Positions 20,530-33,090 of a DNA stretch of 64,000 nucleotides are shown here, piece after piece. A program made the position numbers and the translations under genes. The stretch's first letter is position 1, and each line of letters opens with the position of its first letter. This DNA is from Sphaerolaimus hirsutus (Eukaryota > Nematoda > Chromadorea > Monhysterida > Sphaerolaimidae), in the NCBI GenBank assembly GCA_964036195.1, contig OZ038457.1, positions 23,277,147 through 23,341,146 on the forward strand, given 5' to 3'. The notes under the pieces are model-generated. The model saw nothing but the letters and a program-made list of their open reading frames with translations. It was not told where the DNA came from and made no database searches.

Positions 20530-21390
20530 ATGCGGGACTGAGAACATCTAAGACCTGAGAGGGTTCACCCTGTTTTTGGTGTTACCAATTTATGGGCTGA
20601 TTTTGTCACAGAAAATATGTGGGTTGTGGGTCATAATAGCAACGGAACAGCGCCTACGCACACTACATAACCGTATTTCCTCGAAATACCCCCCTCAAAA
20701 TGGCCACTATGAATTTATAAACCCCCCTCGAAATACCCCCCCCCCCCAAATTTACTGTATAGAGAACACAATGCGGTTTGTGATCCGGGAAACGCAGCAA
20801 ACACGTATAGCGTATAGCATATTATTTATACATATCGCGTTGAGGGCGCTCATGTTTAATACCAGAGGTGCGGGTTCGATTTCCGCCTGAGGCAAGTGCA
20901 ATTTTGCACTCTTTCTATACCCAGGTATTTAAATGGATATTTGAATCGCGAGCCGACTTCTATCAGATGAACTTTACGTTGAATGAGCATAAAAATGTTT
21001 TTTTAACCCTTCTGTACACGATCAGTGCCTCAATGGTGGTGACCTTGAGAAAAATGTTAAATGAGTAGCGGCGCAGGTTTCAAATGGGCAAATGAAATTT
21101 ATGAATCATAAAAGAGGCATATCTACAGTAAGAAACGATGCTCTATGATGTTTTCATAAATTTATTGTAATCTACGCAAATAGGTATTGAAATAAATATT
21201 TACATAAATATCTGATATGTCAGACAGCACAACATAAATGTAACTGGGGTCAACTCTGCACGTGGAGAAGCGAAAACTTGAAAATTACTTTTCTTGTAAC
21301 TTTTTACGTCTCGCTTCCACATTGTTTTTTTACTTCTCCACTTGAGGAATTGGCACCAGTCCAGATAGCTCTGCTCTGCACTCTGAACAA
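20530..21390. other. Intergenic spacer between the LRR and UGT genes
   Basis: Holds a one-ended family E fragment (20,671-20,760, CCGTATTTCCTCGAAATACC) and a tRNA-like 3' half at about 20,862-20,891. The rest is AT-rich with no exon seen. Confidence 0.4.
20862..20891 (+). other. tRNA-like T-arm/acceptor remnant
   Basis: AGGTGCGGGTTCGATTTCCG followed by CCTGAGGCA has a plausible T-stem/loop with B-box-like GGTTCGATTTC. No matching A box or 5' acceptor strand (TGCCTCAGG) was found upstream, so this may be a tRNA pseudogene or the head of a SINE. Confidence 0.25.
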
Positions 21391-21391
21391 A

Positions 21392-24300
21392 TCACAAAAC
21401 ACAAATCGACAAAAGTCCAACGACCAAAAAGAGTACCCCCATCACATCTACGCAAAAGTACCGCGAGTACCCGGCGCGGGTACCCTTCTCAACTGCCAGC
21501 TGCCGTAGTTGGGTATCGGTTCTGCGTAAGGCGTACTGTAGCCAGTAGAAGGCGCGGTCGGTCTGGGCGAATAACTGCAATTCGTGGTGCAGCATGAGCG
21601 CCATTTTGCACGAGCGCTTGGCGAAACTGGGAGTTTGGAAGGGTAATTTGACCTTTTTGTGGGGATCTTGGATTTGAGGCGTCTAATTCTAAAAGTCGAC
21701 AAGTCCACAAAATGCGATTTTGAGTAAATCGCATTTTAAGTTTCCAATTCCAGGTCCGTGGTGCGGGTCCAATGGGGCTCTCTCATGCTCAACATTAAGT
21801 TCCAAATGTTAACAATAAAGTGTCAAATTTTCAGCCCCTGCTCTCAACGTATATGTGAAAAATTGGGTGCCCTTAATATTCTACGATGGCCCCAGATGCC
21901 CCAGATTCTAAAGCCCCAGATGACGTTTCCGGGCCTAACTCAAAGTTTTCATATTTTGGACTTGTCGACTTTTAGAATTGGACGCCTCATTTGTAAATAT
22001 TTATGATCGAAAGAGGAAAACTATTTATCGTTGGACGACAACAATCAAGCAAGTCGACAAAATGAACGTTTGAACATTCTAAAACTAATTAAAAACACGT
22101 TTTTTTGTGGTACTTTGGTACGAACACTATACTCCGTGGACCACAAGCTGTACATTATTCTGAAGGAAAATCATGACGTCATGTTTGACAAAATGAAAAT
22201 TGTTCCAACAAAAAATAAAACATCTCAGGAAAAGCATTTGTCGCTAGTACGCTTCTTTTTGAAATATTTTTGTTCGGTGAAAGTGTATTTATTCTGCTCA
22301 TCCGTCATCGACTAAGACATAAGTAATTTTGGACGCATACTTATCGCCCTCAGAGTATACTTATTGTCTCGAATTCGCGTTGCCACACTGAGGGGGGGGG
22401 TGGGAGGTGGGCGGAGTCAAAGCGCACCTATCGCTGTGCAGCACGAGCTGCCGCACGGCCGCTCGTATGTTGTCTGCGGTGGCCTGCGCCTTGGTCAGCG
22501 TCAAGCCGAGCCCCCGTGAAGCCACCTTGGCCCCGTTGTGGCCCTGGTCGAAGCCGAGCGGGATCACTGTGTTAGTGTGGATGTTAATGTGGATGAAGGT
22601 GGAAAATGAAAATTGGAAAATTCGAAAAATTTCCGAATTTTCGATTTTTTTTGAGTTTTCAGAATTTTTATTAAACTGCTCGATCTTTTTTTCTAGAAAT
22701 ACCGTATTTCATTGATCTTATTGACGTGTTTATTCACATTGGCTTGCTCGTTTACTTTGTCGGGTCTGAGGGGCATCCGAAAAATACATAGCCATGTTCA
22801 AATACATTGGCATATGAAATTATCCATATTAAGTTATCTGATAAATCCCTTTACGTTTGCCGCTCTAAGAGTCTAACAACTCTACCCCTGCGACAATTCA
22901 CCTATTATAAAATGAATTCGAGGTGGAGTTTTCATTACCTAAACATAATCCACATTCATATTTACTATACAAAAGCACATGAAAAATACGCTGGAATATA
23001 TATTGACATGTTCATTCACTTTGCCGTGCTCGTTTACATTGCCCCCAAAAAGATCTTATGAAACAATACATTGACGGTCAATAAAATCGAAGAAATACGA
23101 TATTCGAAAATTCGGAAATTTGAAAAGTGTTGAGTTTTTCGGTATTATTTTGGCTGAAAATGTTTCCAAAATGCAGAAACACTATATTGAACACTGCAAA
23201 TGTGTACTGATATACATTTAGGTAGGTATTTAACTATTACAAAACCAATACAAATCTATTTTAGAAAAATACGAAATCCGAAAGGTAATTTTAGAAGAAA
23301 ACACTTAAAAATTTAAACACCGTTTGCCATAGTCAAACGCCACAGAGCCGATCTTCACAATAAACTCAGGTCGCACAGCACCCGATTGCGAGCGGCGGGA
23401 AACTCACCCAAAAATGGAGTTGCATGAACGGCAGCTTCTATCAAGGTCTTGGCCCCGCCGTTGCCCATGATCAACTTTGTGTTCGGATCATCTGCACGAG
23501 AAGCGAGTCAGTTCTCTTTCAGATACAATCAGAATACAGTATTTGCTTTAAGGTACCCCTAGGGGGTTAGTATTTTGCCAGCAAATTTTGAGGGGGGTTA
23601 ATCGAGGGGGGATAATTCGAGGTAATACGGTAAATTCTTTATTTACCTGATTGCCACAGAGACAGAGGTTCAAATGGCGTTTCAACTGCACACACTTTAG
23701 TTTACCGCCAGTAATTAAAAAATTTGATACTCATTAATAACTTTTTATGGCATTCGAGTTTACTGGAATTCGGTATTTGTCAACTACAGTGGACAAAGTG
23801 TCTAAAATCATGTCAAATTCTCTGCAGAATGGCAGGGCATTTTACATGGCTTTAAACGCTTTGCATGAAATTTGACATTTTACAGCTCACTTTATAGGGT
23901 CTGGGATTGGCACCTGCACCACTGACCTAGCAACTGCTGCATGTGAATCCATTCGGTCGTGCGTATCCGACTGTATTTAGACAGCAGCGTTGAATTGGCG
24001 GCGGTGAACTGCGACTGGGGCGGGCCCCTGTTCCTCCACACCACCGACATGTTCAGCTGGTCGCTTCTGCGCGTCCATGGGGGGAATTTAATCTATTTAA
24101 GCACACAGCACTGGTTTTTGGATCGGTGCCAACTTTTACGCACACGGTGCCGAGCGCCTCGTAGATTTCGTCGCCGAGGAGGCTGGCCAACGGCTCCAGC
24201 TGCCCCATGGTGGTGGTGGTGTAGATGATGGTGCCGGGCGCGCCGCCGCTGCGCACCACGTCCTTGCACGTCGGCTGCGCGGACAATGGACGTGTGGAAA

Positions 24301-27300
24301 AGTTACAGATGAGTTGCTATGCAGCGTTTACAGGTTGACAGGTGAGAGGATAAGTGAAAAGTCACCGAAAATGTTTTTTTTTCATGTTTTTGAGTTTTTT
24401 GTTCAAGATTCATGTTCTAAAATCAATTTTCCTAAAAAAATGATTGTATGAGATATGTTTTCTTCCAAATTAAATGAAAAACATGTAAAATAGGCGTTTG
24501 ATTTTACGCTGACGCATTTTCCGTCAGTTTCTGCATGCAATGATCGACGGAAAATGAGTGAACGTAAGTATAATAAAACAGATTTTACATCGGCCCATTT
24601 TCAATATGCCTTCCCATTCAGATTAGAGAATAACATATCTCATAAAATATAGGTACCGTATGTCCTCGAAATACCCCCCTCAAAATGGGCACTATGAATT
24701 TATGACCCCCCCTCGAAGTATCCCCCCAATTGAGTGTAAAGGGAACGTCAAAGACAAAGGCTGCGGTTTATGACCCGGGCAATGCATAAAACACGTTAAA
24801 AACAATGATTGTGTCACGTTAGAACATGTTTTTGTTGCATTTTTCTACGTCTGCGTACGTTATTAGTACTGGGTGTTCAAAAAAATTCTGGCGAAATTTT
24901 TACCCCCCTCGAAATACCCCCTCAAAATTCTCACTCTAAAAAAATTAACCCCCAGGGGCCAGATTTAATACTCCCTACAGATTTGTAGGGTAGGGCGTAC
25001 GCCCGATAGATTTTTTAAAGTTCAGCCGCATCGACGCACATGCACCGAGAGCAAGGCTGTTCATAAAATACACGAAACTATCCCTTAAGGTCGCCGATAT
25101 TGCAATCGCAATCGCTTCGATTTTGGCTCGGAAATCACGATTTCGTCATTTCTCGGCCGTCTGCCAATTCGTTTTTATTTTATTTTGTCGGGCAGGTTAC
25201 TCGCATAAGTCGCGCTTTTGTACGCCCGTGCATGCATTTCTTTCTTGTCGACAACCCTCATGGTTTCGGTTGCAGACAGTGAACACTAAAAAAGTGACCA
25301 CCTGACTACACAAAAGCGTGACCTTTGCGAGTAACCCGCCCGACAAAATAAAATAAAAAACGAATTGGGAGACGGCCAAGAAATGACGAAATCGTGATTT
25401 CCGGGCCAAAATCGAAGTGATATACGTCATATTGCAATATCGGCAACCTTAAGGGATGGTTTCGTATATTTTACGAACCGCCTTGCTCTCGGTGCATGTG
25501 CGTCGATGCGGCTAAACTTTAAAAAATCTGTCGGGCGTACGCCCTACCCTACAAATCTGTAGGGAGTATTAAATCTGGCCCCTGGGGTATTTCGAGGAAA
25601 TACGGTAACACATTTGTAAGCAAAATTGAATTCTGAACATGAATTTTTCATAACCCCCCAACGGAAAAACAACAACTATTTTCCGGTGACGTTACATTTT
25701 ACGTTTCACCCGCCAAAACGTAAACTGCACCTTACAAATTGACACTTTACACCCACCTTCGTACGGTGCATGGTCTCGCCGCTCATCTGCCAGTGGTCGC
25801 GCGGCCGCGGCACGTCCAAGAACCGGTGCGTGGGGAACACGGTCATGGCCGGTCTGTAGCGCCAGTCGGTCGCCGCGGCGCCGCTGCGCGTCAGGGCGGC
25901 GGCGCTGTGCCACAGGGTCCTGTCCGTGTAGAACGTGAAGATGGACATGGCCCCGATTAGGACGGTGCCCTCGACGATCAGAGCGTCCCAGGTGTTCCAG
26001 ACCTGCGATCGATGCACGGTGGAATGTGGTTTTTGGTGTTTTTTTAATTTTTGGGTACCGGGTTCGTCACGCGCTAGTTGACCTCGCAAATTCATGTCAA
26101 CTGAATGTCAACTAAATAACACAAACATATTTTGAAAAGCATCACACTTAACAGACCAATGAAAATAAATGTCACAATATAAATATAACTAAATACTTAT
26201 GCTCTAGCACAAAGGGAAAGCTGAAATCACAAAGTTACCGTATTTCCTCGAAATACCCCATAATACCACCAATAACTTATAATTCCCCCCTCGAAATACC
26301 CCCCCTACCCTAATTGAGTGTAAAGAGAATGTATGTAGACACAGTTTGTGTTCTGCGTAATACAGAACACAGGTGAAAACGATAATTAAGGCACTTTAGA
26401 ACAGGATTCATACCATCTAAAATACATGTACCGTATTTCCTCGAAATACCCCCCGGGGGGTGATTGTTTCATAGTGGTCCCGAGAGGGGGGGGGGCGGGT
26501 TAAACGAGGGGGGGTATTTCGAGGGGGGGTTATTATTTCACAAGAAAAAATTTTTAAACCCAGTATGAAATTGTCGTCTGAAACGTACGCAGACATCGAA
26601 AAATACAACAAAAACCACCATTTATAAGGTGATGTAGACTAATATTAGTACGTAGATGGTATAAACACTGTTCTAACGTGATTCCGACATTGTTTTAACG
26701 TGTGTTCTGCACTACGCAGAACACAAACTGCAGTATTTGTCATGTACGTTCTCTTTACACTCAATCTGGGGGGGTATTTCGAGGGGGGGGTGATTGTTTC
26801 ATAGTGGTCTCGAGAGGGAGGGGGGTCAAACGAGGGGGGGTATTTCGAGGGGGGGGGGGTATTTCGAGGAAATACGGTACATACTTATAAGTCATATAAG
26901 TCTACATATATTAATATACCGTATTACCTCGAATTATCCCCCCCCCTTGAATTAACCCCCCCCCCCCCTCGAATTAACCCCCCCTCAAAATCGGCTGGGG
27001 AAATAATAAACCCCAGCCTCGAAATACCCCCCCTTCGGAATGATGTACGTCATGTACATAATAAATACGTCATGTATGCAATGTACATGATGTATATTAC
27101 TGTTTATTTGTATTGCAGCTACACATGGACATGTTTGTGTAGCTCATCTACGTTTTTATATCCAAATATATCTTGTTTGGACACATTTATTACCTGTTTT
27201 GGGCATGCAAATGCCTACTATTTACTACGATCCTTACGAAAATTTCTGACGAAATAATAAGACCCCCCCCCCTCGAATAAACCCCCCCCCCTCGAATTAA

Positions 27301-29860
27301 CCCCCCCTCAAATTTTGCTGGCGAAATAATAAACCCCCATGGGGGTATTTCGAGGTAATACGGTAGGTATGTCACTTATGGTTGCATTTTTCTACCTCAG
27401 CGTACGTTAACAACGACGAATTAGTACTGGGAGTTTTTGGCGAAATAATACCCCCTCGAAATACACCCCCCCCCGTTCAACCTCCCTCAAAATTTCCACT
27501 ATGAAAAATAAACGGTAAACCAAATTTAGTTGACACGAATATTGATGTCAACCAGTGTGTACGGGCTCGTTGACACAAAAAACTGACCCTGGACCAGAAA
27601 GACATGGCGCCGGGATGGGGGCCGTCCACGAAGGTGGTGCTGCTCGGCACGGAGCTCAGCGGCACGGCGTTCTTGCTCATGTAATGCGCCGGGTGGCACG
27701 CCGAGATGGACACGTACGGCACTCGCAGGGCGTTCGCCTGTAAGCCGTGTTTTTTAACACTTTGGGGTGCTTTAAGACACTTTAAAGTGTTGTGTTAAAT
27801 GTGAAAAGTAGTGTTAAGTGTGAAAAGTAGTGTGATGTTGTGTGCATGTAATGATTAGTGAGTGTTAGTTTGCGAAAATCTACCGAAGTCCGATTTAGGA
27901 CCAAAACAGAAGTCAAGTTGCGCTAGATGCACTAGATAAAGTAATTCAGGGTTGGTTCTGGTAAAATTCTTTTTACTAAAATTGTAGTGCAAAATGTTGT
28001 GTAAAATGTAAAATGCCCAGAAATCTTTCCTTTTTTTCCTGAAAATGTCATGAAATTTTAAGTAAAAAATTCAAGAAAATTTAACGTTTTGCATGACACT
28101 TCACATGACATTTTACTCATCACATGATATTTTACAGAGTGTGCGACCCAGTTGACAAGTGAAGTAATGTGCCTACACACACTAGTTTTCACCGTGACTT
28201 CGTGTGAAAACTGAAATTTTTTCAAACGCAAATTAATGAACACGGTTGCATGATTTTATTTAATTTAAATTTGAATTGAAATTAATGAAAGTTAAAATTC
28301 GAAAATTTGTAAACTAAAACAAATATAGCATACAACAAAAGTACGCTGGATGTCGCCATGTGCCCATTTCAGTTTTCACACCAGACACAGTGAAAACTAG
28401 TGTGTGTAGGGCCAATGGTGCAAACTGCACTAACGATGCGAACGGCACACGGGTGGTTGGAAACGTCCACCAGCAGTAGATCGAAATCAGCGCTGACTAA
28501 TTGTGCCGCCGCTGCAGACTGTATAAGTGAAATGTCAAAAGCATCAGGTATAATGGCATTTAGGGTGTCCAAAAGAATCTCACATAAATCGGAAAGTGGA
28601 AAGGTACAGTAGTGGAAAACTGTGAAAAAGGTGAAAAAAATTCAGTTACGGGAAAATGGGAACGAACAAGATTTCAGCTGTCGGAAAACAGAAAATAGAA
28701 AGGTGAAAATTATCCATTCAGAAAACAGAAACGGAAAACGGAAAATTGACAGACTCTGGATGAGAACAATGCTGCGCAACCGCTCAATCATCGACTGGGT
28801 AAAAAAACGTCGGAGATAAATATTCGGTGGCACTTTATAACGTAAAATAAAGTAACGCCATCTTCAACGGATCAGTTTTAAGTCATCTACAAAAACTCAC
28901 AGTGAGCGACCAACATGGGAACAGCCCGATGTTTTCCACAAAAAGTGGACTCGCCATGTGATAGTAATAATAGAGATTCGTGTAATTTGTCACTAGCAGC
29001 TGATCAATTCGTTTCAGAAGCCAGTCTTGTTTGTTCGCACTGGCAATATTTATCACTGAGATGTCTGAAAAAAGTAAAGCACTGTTTTTCGCAGTTATTT
29101 AATATTTATCAAGCTGATAATTTGGCTCACATGCATCATTTAATTTACACCATTTCACATTTTACACTGCAATATACCAACCATATCGCATATGAATCAA
29201 TCAAAAAATCATTCCATCACAATACATGTTTTCACCATGAGTTTATTGAGCACAGGATTTAACTTGACAGTTTTTCATCAGATTACAGTAGCATTCTAGC
29301 AAAGTTTTTTGCTAAGAAATTTAATTTGCATTCTACTCTACATTCTGATGAAAAAATAACTAATCCACTGGAATAACTCCCCAGTTCAAAAATCTCTCAG
29401 GTGATTTATTCAAGGTAACATAACTTAGCAAGTACTTATAACATTGTTTTTGTGATGTCACTGTATCTATGAAACTTTCCATTCTGTTCCCACAAATCAA
29501 ATGGGGGGAATTATTCAAGGTGTGAAAAAAATTTACCGGGCTCACAGGTGGACTATCCCAGGAAGAAGCACTTTTCAAAGGAGGGAAACTAACTCAGAAT
29601 TGATAGTAATCAAGTCCAATCAACCACCATCCAAGGAAAAAATCTTCAAAGAGCACAAAATCTGGCTGAAATTTCCATCACAGTGAACAAAAGAAGAAAA
29701 GAAACGCACCTGGGTGCTGGTCTAGGGTGTGTTCCAAATTGCTAAACATCTCCCATTGCAGAATGGTCACATTGTGCTTGGACACCGTGACCAGCTTGGA
29801 TGCCAGTCTGTTCAGGTATCTTGCGTGACTTGGCGCATATGGCATATTGATTACAAGTAC
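21392..29860 (-). CDS. UDP-glucuronosyltransferase-like enzyme, 5' end incomplete
   Basis: ER-membrane UGT that would transfer a sugar from a UDP-sugar to small lipophilic molecules (family knowledge). Exons in coding order: 29860-29710, 29064-28901, 28518-28435, 27737-27588, 26002-25757, 24274-24144, 24066-23927, 23491-23408, 22566-22428, 21626-21392, all phase-consistent. The N-terminal domain starts VLVINMPYAPSHARYLNRL with the expected acceptor-site His. The donor site has DDPNTKLIMGNGGAKTLIEAA followed by GFDQGHNGAK, matching the UGT signature order, but the usual THGG is GNGG and the WxPQ motif is absent. The C-terminus has the family's hydrophobic anchor (VMGVLFLVVGLLSICVL). No signal-peptide exon was found; the acceptor before position 29860 suggests one lies upstream. 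The altered donor loop may mean unusual sugar use or reduced activity. Confidence 0.88.
23538..23633. mobile_element. Family E fragment in UGT intron
   Basis: AAATTTTGAGGGGGGTTAATCG to GAGGTAATACGGTA, one clear end. Confidence 0.5.
23805..23914 (-). mobile_element. Truncated family A element beside a UGT donor
   Basis: Right end GGTCTGGGATTGGCAC followed by CTG. Read with the gene: exon CTAG|GTCAGTGGTG-CAG|GTGCCAATCCC, so the element starts 13 bp into the intron at a CAG and offers a second donor. Confidence 0.7.
24654..25607. mobile_element. Family E element carrying a nested foldback
   Basis: Ends TACCGTATGTCCTCGAAATA and GAGGAAATACGGTA. Its middle is occupied by the foldback element at 24952-25585. 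Confidence 0.75.
24952..25585. mobile_element. Foldback element with about 265-bp arms
   Basis: The left arm starts CCAGGGGCCAGATTTAATAC and the right arm ends with its complement. Matching blocks (TACAGATTTGTAGGGTAGGG, CGACGCACATGCACCGAGAG) run inward to about 25,220, leaving a spacer of about 100 bp. No open frame. Confidence 0.75.
26429..26879. mobile_element. Family E TIR element
   Basis: Ends TACCGTATTTCCTCGAAATA and GAGGAAATACGGTA; the core matches 12797-13256 in reverse. A separate one-ended E fragment lies at about 26,236-26,340. Confidence 0.8.
26917..27365. mobile_element. Family E TIR element (TACCGTATTACC subtype)
   Basis: Ends TACCGTATTACCTCGAATTA and TTCGAGGTAATACGGTA. Shares subtype ends with 30301-30724. 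Confidence 0.8.
28169..28415. mobile_element. TIR element, CACACACTAGTT family, copy 2
   Basis: Near-duplicate of 1401-1653 with the same ends and AT-rich core; it stops about 20 bp from the UGT exon at 28518-28435. Confidence 0.8.
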
Positions 29861-30001
29861 CTGTGAATTGATGGTTTGGGTCATGGTGAATTTGTGTGCT
29901 TGTATTGATGTGGCTTGACGTCTTGACATTTAATATGTGACATTAAATACTGTAAAATTACCTGGACATATTTTTTGTCATTTTCAAGCTGGAACTAGCA
30001 A

Positions 30002-30916
30002 CAGAGTTGTTAGAAGTGCTAAGAAAATTTCAAACTACACATAAATGTGAAGTATTTATTTTTTACTCACGCCCCCCCCCCCTGAGTACAGAAAACATAA
30101 AGTAATTTTTTTACACATGAGTAGATGTGAGTAACAAAATTTTTTTCAACATAAAACATAAAAGTGATTATTTTTGACAAACTTTTAGCAAATTTTCCAC
30201 TCAAAATCAATAATTTGCATCATTTTGACAATTTTCACCTTTTAAAGTTGCCCATTTCAGCTTTTTTGGGTATATATGGCCTTATGTACCCATTTTTGGC
30301 TACCGTATTACCTCGAATTAACCCCCCCCCCTTGAATTAACCCACCCTCGAAATACCCCCCCTAAATTTCGGCTGAGGAAATAATAAACCCCCCTCAAAA
30401 TACCCCCCTAAAATTGAGTGTAACGTGAATGTACATGACAAATACCGCAGTTTGTGATCTGTACAATGCAGAACACACGTTAAAACTGATGGTTAAGTGA
30501 CGTTAGGGAAGGGTTTTTGTGTATATACAGTTATATATGTCTATAAACACATATACATCTATGTAATTGTTTGATTTTTCTACGTCTGCGTATGGGGAAT
30601 TTTCGAAAATTTCTGGCGAAATAATAGACCCCCCCTTGAATAAACCCCCCCTCGAATTATCCCCCCATCAAATTTTGCTGGCGAAATAATAAACCCCCTG
30701 GGGGTATTTCGAGGTAATACGGTATTTATCCATTTTTAGCCTTTTGTCATGCTTCAAGCCTATCAGAAACACATTTTCTGTACTCAAGTACTTTCAAAAA
30801 GTATACATAAAAGCGAGTACAGAACTTTTTGGAGGAACTTTTTTTGTAAACTTATTTATTCTGTACTCAAGTATACGTATTTGTTGTGTAAAAGTAAATA
30901 CAGTTTAACAACTTTG
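30002..30916. mobile_element. Family J element with nested family E
   Basis: Ends CAGAGTTGTTAGAAGTG and TTTAACAACTTTG. A complete E element (30301-30724, TACCGTATTACC ends) is inserted inside. Confidence 0.7.
30301..30724. mobile_element. Family E element nested in family J
   Basis: Ends TACCGTATTACCTCGAATTA and GAGGTAATACGGTA. Its interior is closely similar to the E element at 41011-41397. Confidence 0.8.
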
Positions 30917-30955
30917 CCCCCGGATAACACTTTCTGCGCTCCCGCTAAAACTCAC

Positions 30956-31154
30956 CTTTTTGCATATTGTTGAGCAGGGAAAAATCGACATAAGAATGAC
31001 AAAAAAGCATGTTCTGAACAACATCCGACACTGTCGATTGGTCAAACGTGCAATGCCGAATCCATATGAATCGTGAATCAACATTTTGCAGGAATTGCAT
31101 CCAAAGCCAGACTGCAGCCAGCTGATCTATCGAAGCGGCGGGGCGGCACAAACT
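30956..31154 (-). pseudogene. Orphan UGT-like exon
   Basis: An open stretch of 66 codons with a good acceptor (CCACAGCAG) and a strong donor (AAAAAG|GTGAGT). It starts in phase 0 and ends in phase 1, the same end phase as the UGT exon at 24066-23927. It encodes FIWIRHC and SLLNNMQK in the places where that exon has VVWRNRG and HMQQLL. No matching upstream or downstream UGT exons lie beside it: the next exons on this strand are the N-terminal exons of the intact UGT. It looks like a remnant of a second UGT copy, although an unrelated gene fragment is possible. Confidence 0.4.
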
Positions 31155-31164
31155 CTGCTGTGGC

Positions 31165-32065
31165 AACACAAAACACCTGGGAGAGTGTTTTAATCGGTTG
31201 CCTGGATACTGGCACATAGCATAATTACGATACTTATCATTATCTATTACAGTGCCAGATAAACGTAATAGCAGTCGCCCCGGTATGATATGATAAGTCA
31301 TTTTTGTAAGTCATGGACCATGGTGCCAATGAGACGGGAACAGTTTATCACGATTAAAGCACATGGAAGTCCGTGCATTTTTAACAAACAGAGAAAACTG
31401 GACCGAATGTTTTAGGTAACCTACTCTGAGTATATCTTACACCGTTTTTTTTAATAATTACCCTGGAGACTAATTTCGTCAGACTTTTTGAGGGGGGGGG
31501 GGATTCGAGGTACGGATTTTTCTAGGGGGAGGGATTATTACTCACCACTTTTCTACTCGTCGTGAAATTTTCCAATTTTAACCATGATGTTGGGCTCATC
31601 AGTTCCGTTTCATGAGGAACCTCATTCACTTTTTAAACTCAAAACATGAAGGTTTTCCCAAGAAGAAAACATTGACATCTTGTATGTGGTCTTGGGTCAA
31701 AACTGTAAGCAGTATCCAAATCTGATTTCAATCTGATAGCGATAGTATCCTATTTGTGCGTTGATTTGAGGTTGCATATGAATATGGCATTGTTAATGAG
31801 ATTGCGCCCACGTATATAAATATTTATGTATCCATTTATGTACACACGTGCATTTGGAGGTATTTGTTGTGGTCGGATGACCCGATGCATGATGAAGGAT
31901 GGGCAGGAAGGGCTTCATAGAGCTAGAGTTGTCAATGTATAACACTATTTTTAGACCTGTATAAAAAGTATTTATTGTAATTTTTGAAATGCCCACTCAC
32001 CGAAAATGTTTTACTGTAGAAAAATATGATTAATTTTCATTTGAGTGTCAAATCACGTTTTCTGA
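31165..32065. other. Gene-free spacer
   Basis: AT-rich, with a family E fragment at about 31,447-31,540 and no supported exon. Confidence 0.4.
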
Positions 32066-32621
32066 TTTTCATTTATAGTTTCACATTGCAATTTTTTACT
32101 TTTCGGAACCCTGTTTTTCAACAGATGCAAAGTTTTAACACCGTCATCGGATATCCACAATGTTCTATTCCAAAATCTTACTTTTTACCGAATTTAAACA
32201 CCATCATTTGGTATATCCAACATGTCTCATATTCATATTTAGATGTCCAAATGATGTCCCAATTAGTGATGGAATGGCGCCATGGCGCTGGCGCCATTTG
32301 AGGGCGTCAAAGTGCGCCGCGCCATGGCGCCATTAGCGCTTGGCGCCCTTTTTCCTGTGGCGCCCTTGGCGCCTAGCGCCCACTTTCTAAAAGGCGCCAT
32401 GGCGCCATTGGCGCTTGGCGCCCTCTTTCCGTGGCGCCCTTGGCGCCTGGCGCCCACTTTCCGAATGGCGCCATGGCGCTTGGCGCCCTTTTTTCTGGCA
32501 CTTTTCCATCACTAGTCCCAATATTTCTGAAAAGATTCAAAAGATTTCATGAAAATGAAAAGTTCATTTTGCTGATGGGAACACACAAAATTTGCTCATG
32601 TAAAGTTCATTTAGCAAACGC
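32066..32621 (+). repeat. 556-bp direct repeat, copy 1
   Basis: Appears identical to 33290-33845 (offset 1224 bp). It contains a complete family F element (32264-32514). Confidence 0.9.
32264..32514. mobile_element. hAT-like family F element
   Basis: TAGTGATGG ends with a perfect 8-bp duplication GTCCCAAT (32256-32263, 32515-32522). The interior is tandem GGCGCC/GGCGCTTGGCGCC palindromes. The identical copy is at 33488-33738. Confidence 0.85.
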
Positions 32622-32777
32622 CTATTTTATTTTCCTTTATTTACTGAAGTTGTCCTTAAATTTTGGTTTTACTGCAGAGGTAACCGCAATGGTTTGCTGA
32701 TACACAACATCTGAGAAATTTCAAACACGAATTTCCTTTTCACAATATTATCCTGTATTTGATGCAGCCACTACCAG

Positions 32778-32946
32778 GTGCCACTAACAAACCCTGTGAA
32801 ATACCATGTAAAATGTAATGCCGTGTCAAAAAGGTCGTGTAAATGCCCTGTAAATGGCAAACATTCGTTACCCATTTTACAAAACTTTTGACACTTTGCA
32901 TGCCATTACATTTTACAGGGCAATTCACAGCGTCTGAGAGTGGAAC
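32778..32946 (+). mobile_element. Family A element upstream of collagen exon-1 copy 1
   Basis: CAG|GTGCCACTAACAAACCC to GAGAGTGGAAC|CTG. The orthologous copy in the duplicated block is 36101-36259, so the insertion predates the block duplication. Confidence 0.8.
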
Positions 32947-33090
32947 CTGACATCCCTACAAATATTATTGTTTCAATTTTCGGTAGATCATTTACAGCAC
33001 ACTGTATTGAAAAATACAGCCGCACAGCGGTCGCACACATTAAACCAAAACGACCAACCCCACCTCAACACACAGGCTTCCAAGTACAAA

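Noticed and set aside
20862..20891. Complete tRNA gene
   Set aside because: Only the T-arm and 3' acceptor side look tRNA-like; no A box, D-arm or matching 5' strand.
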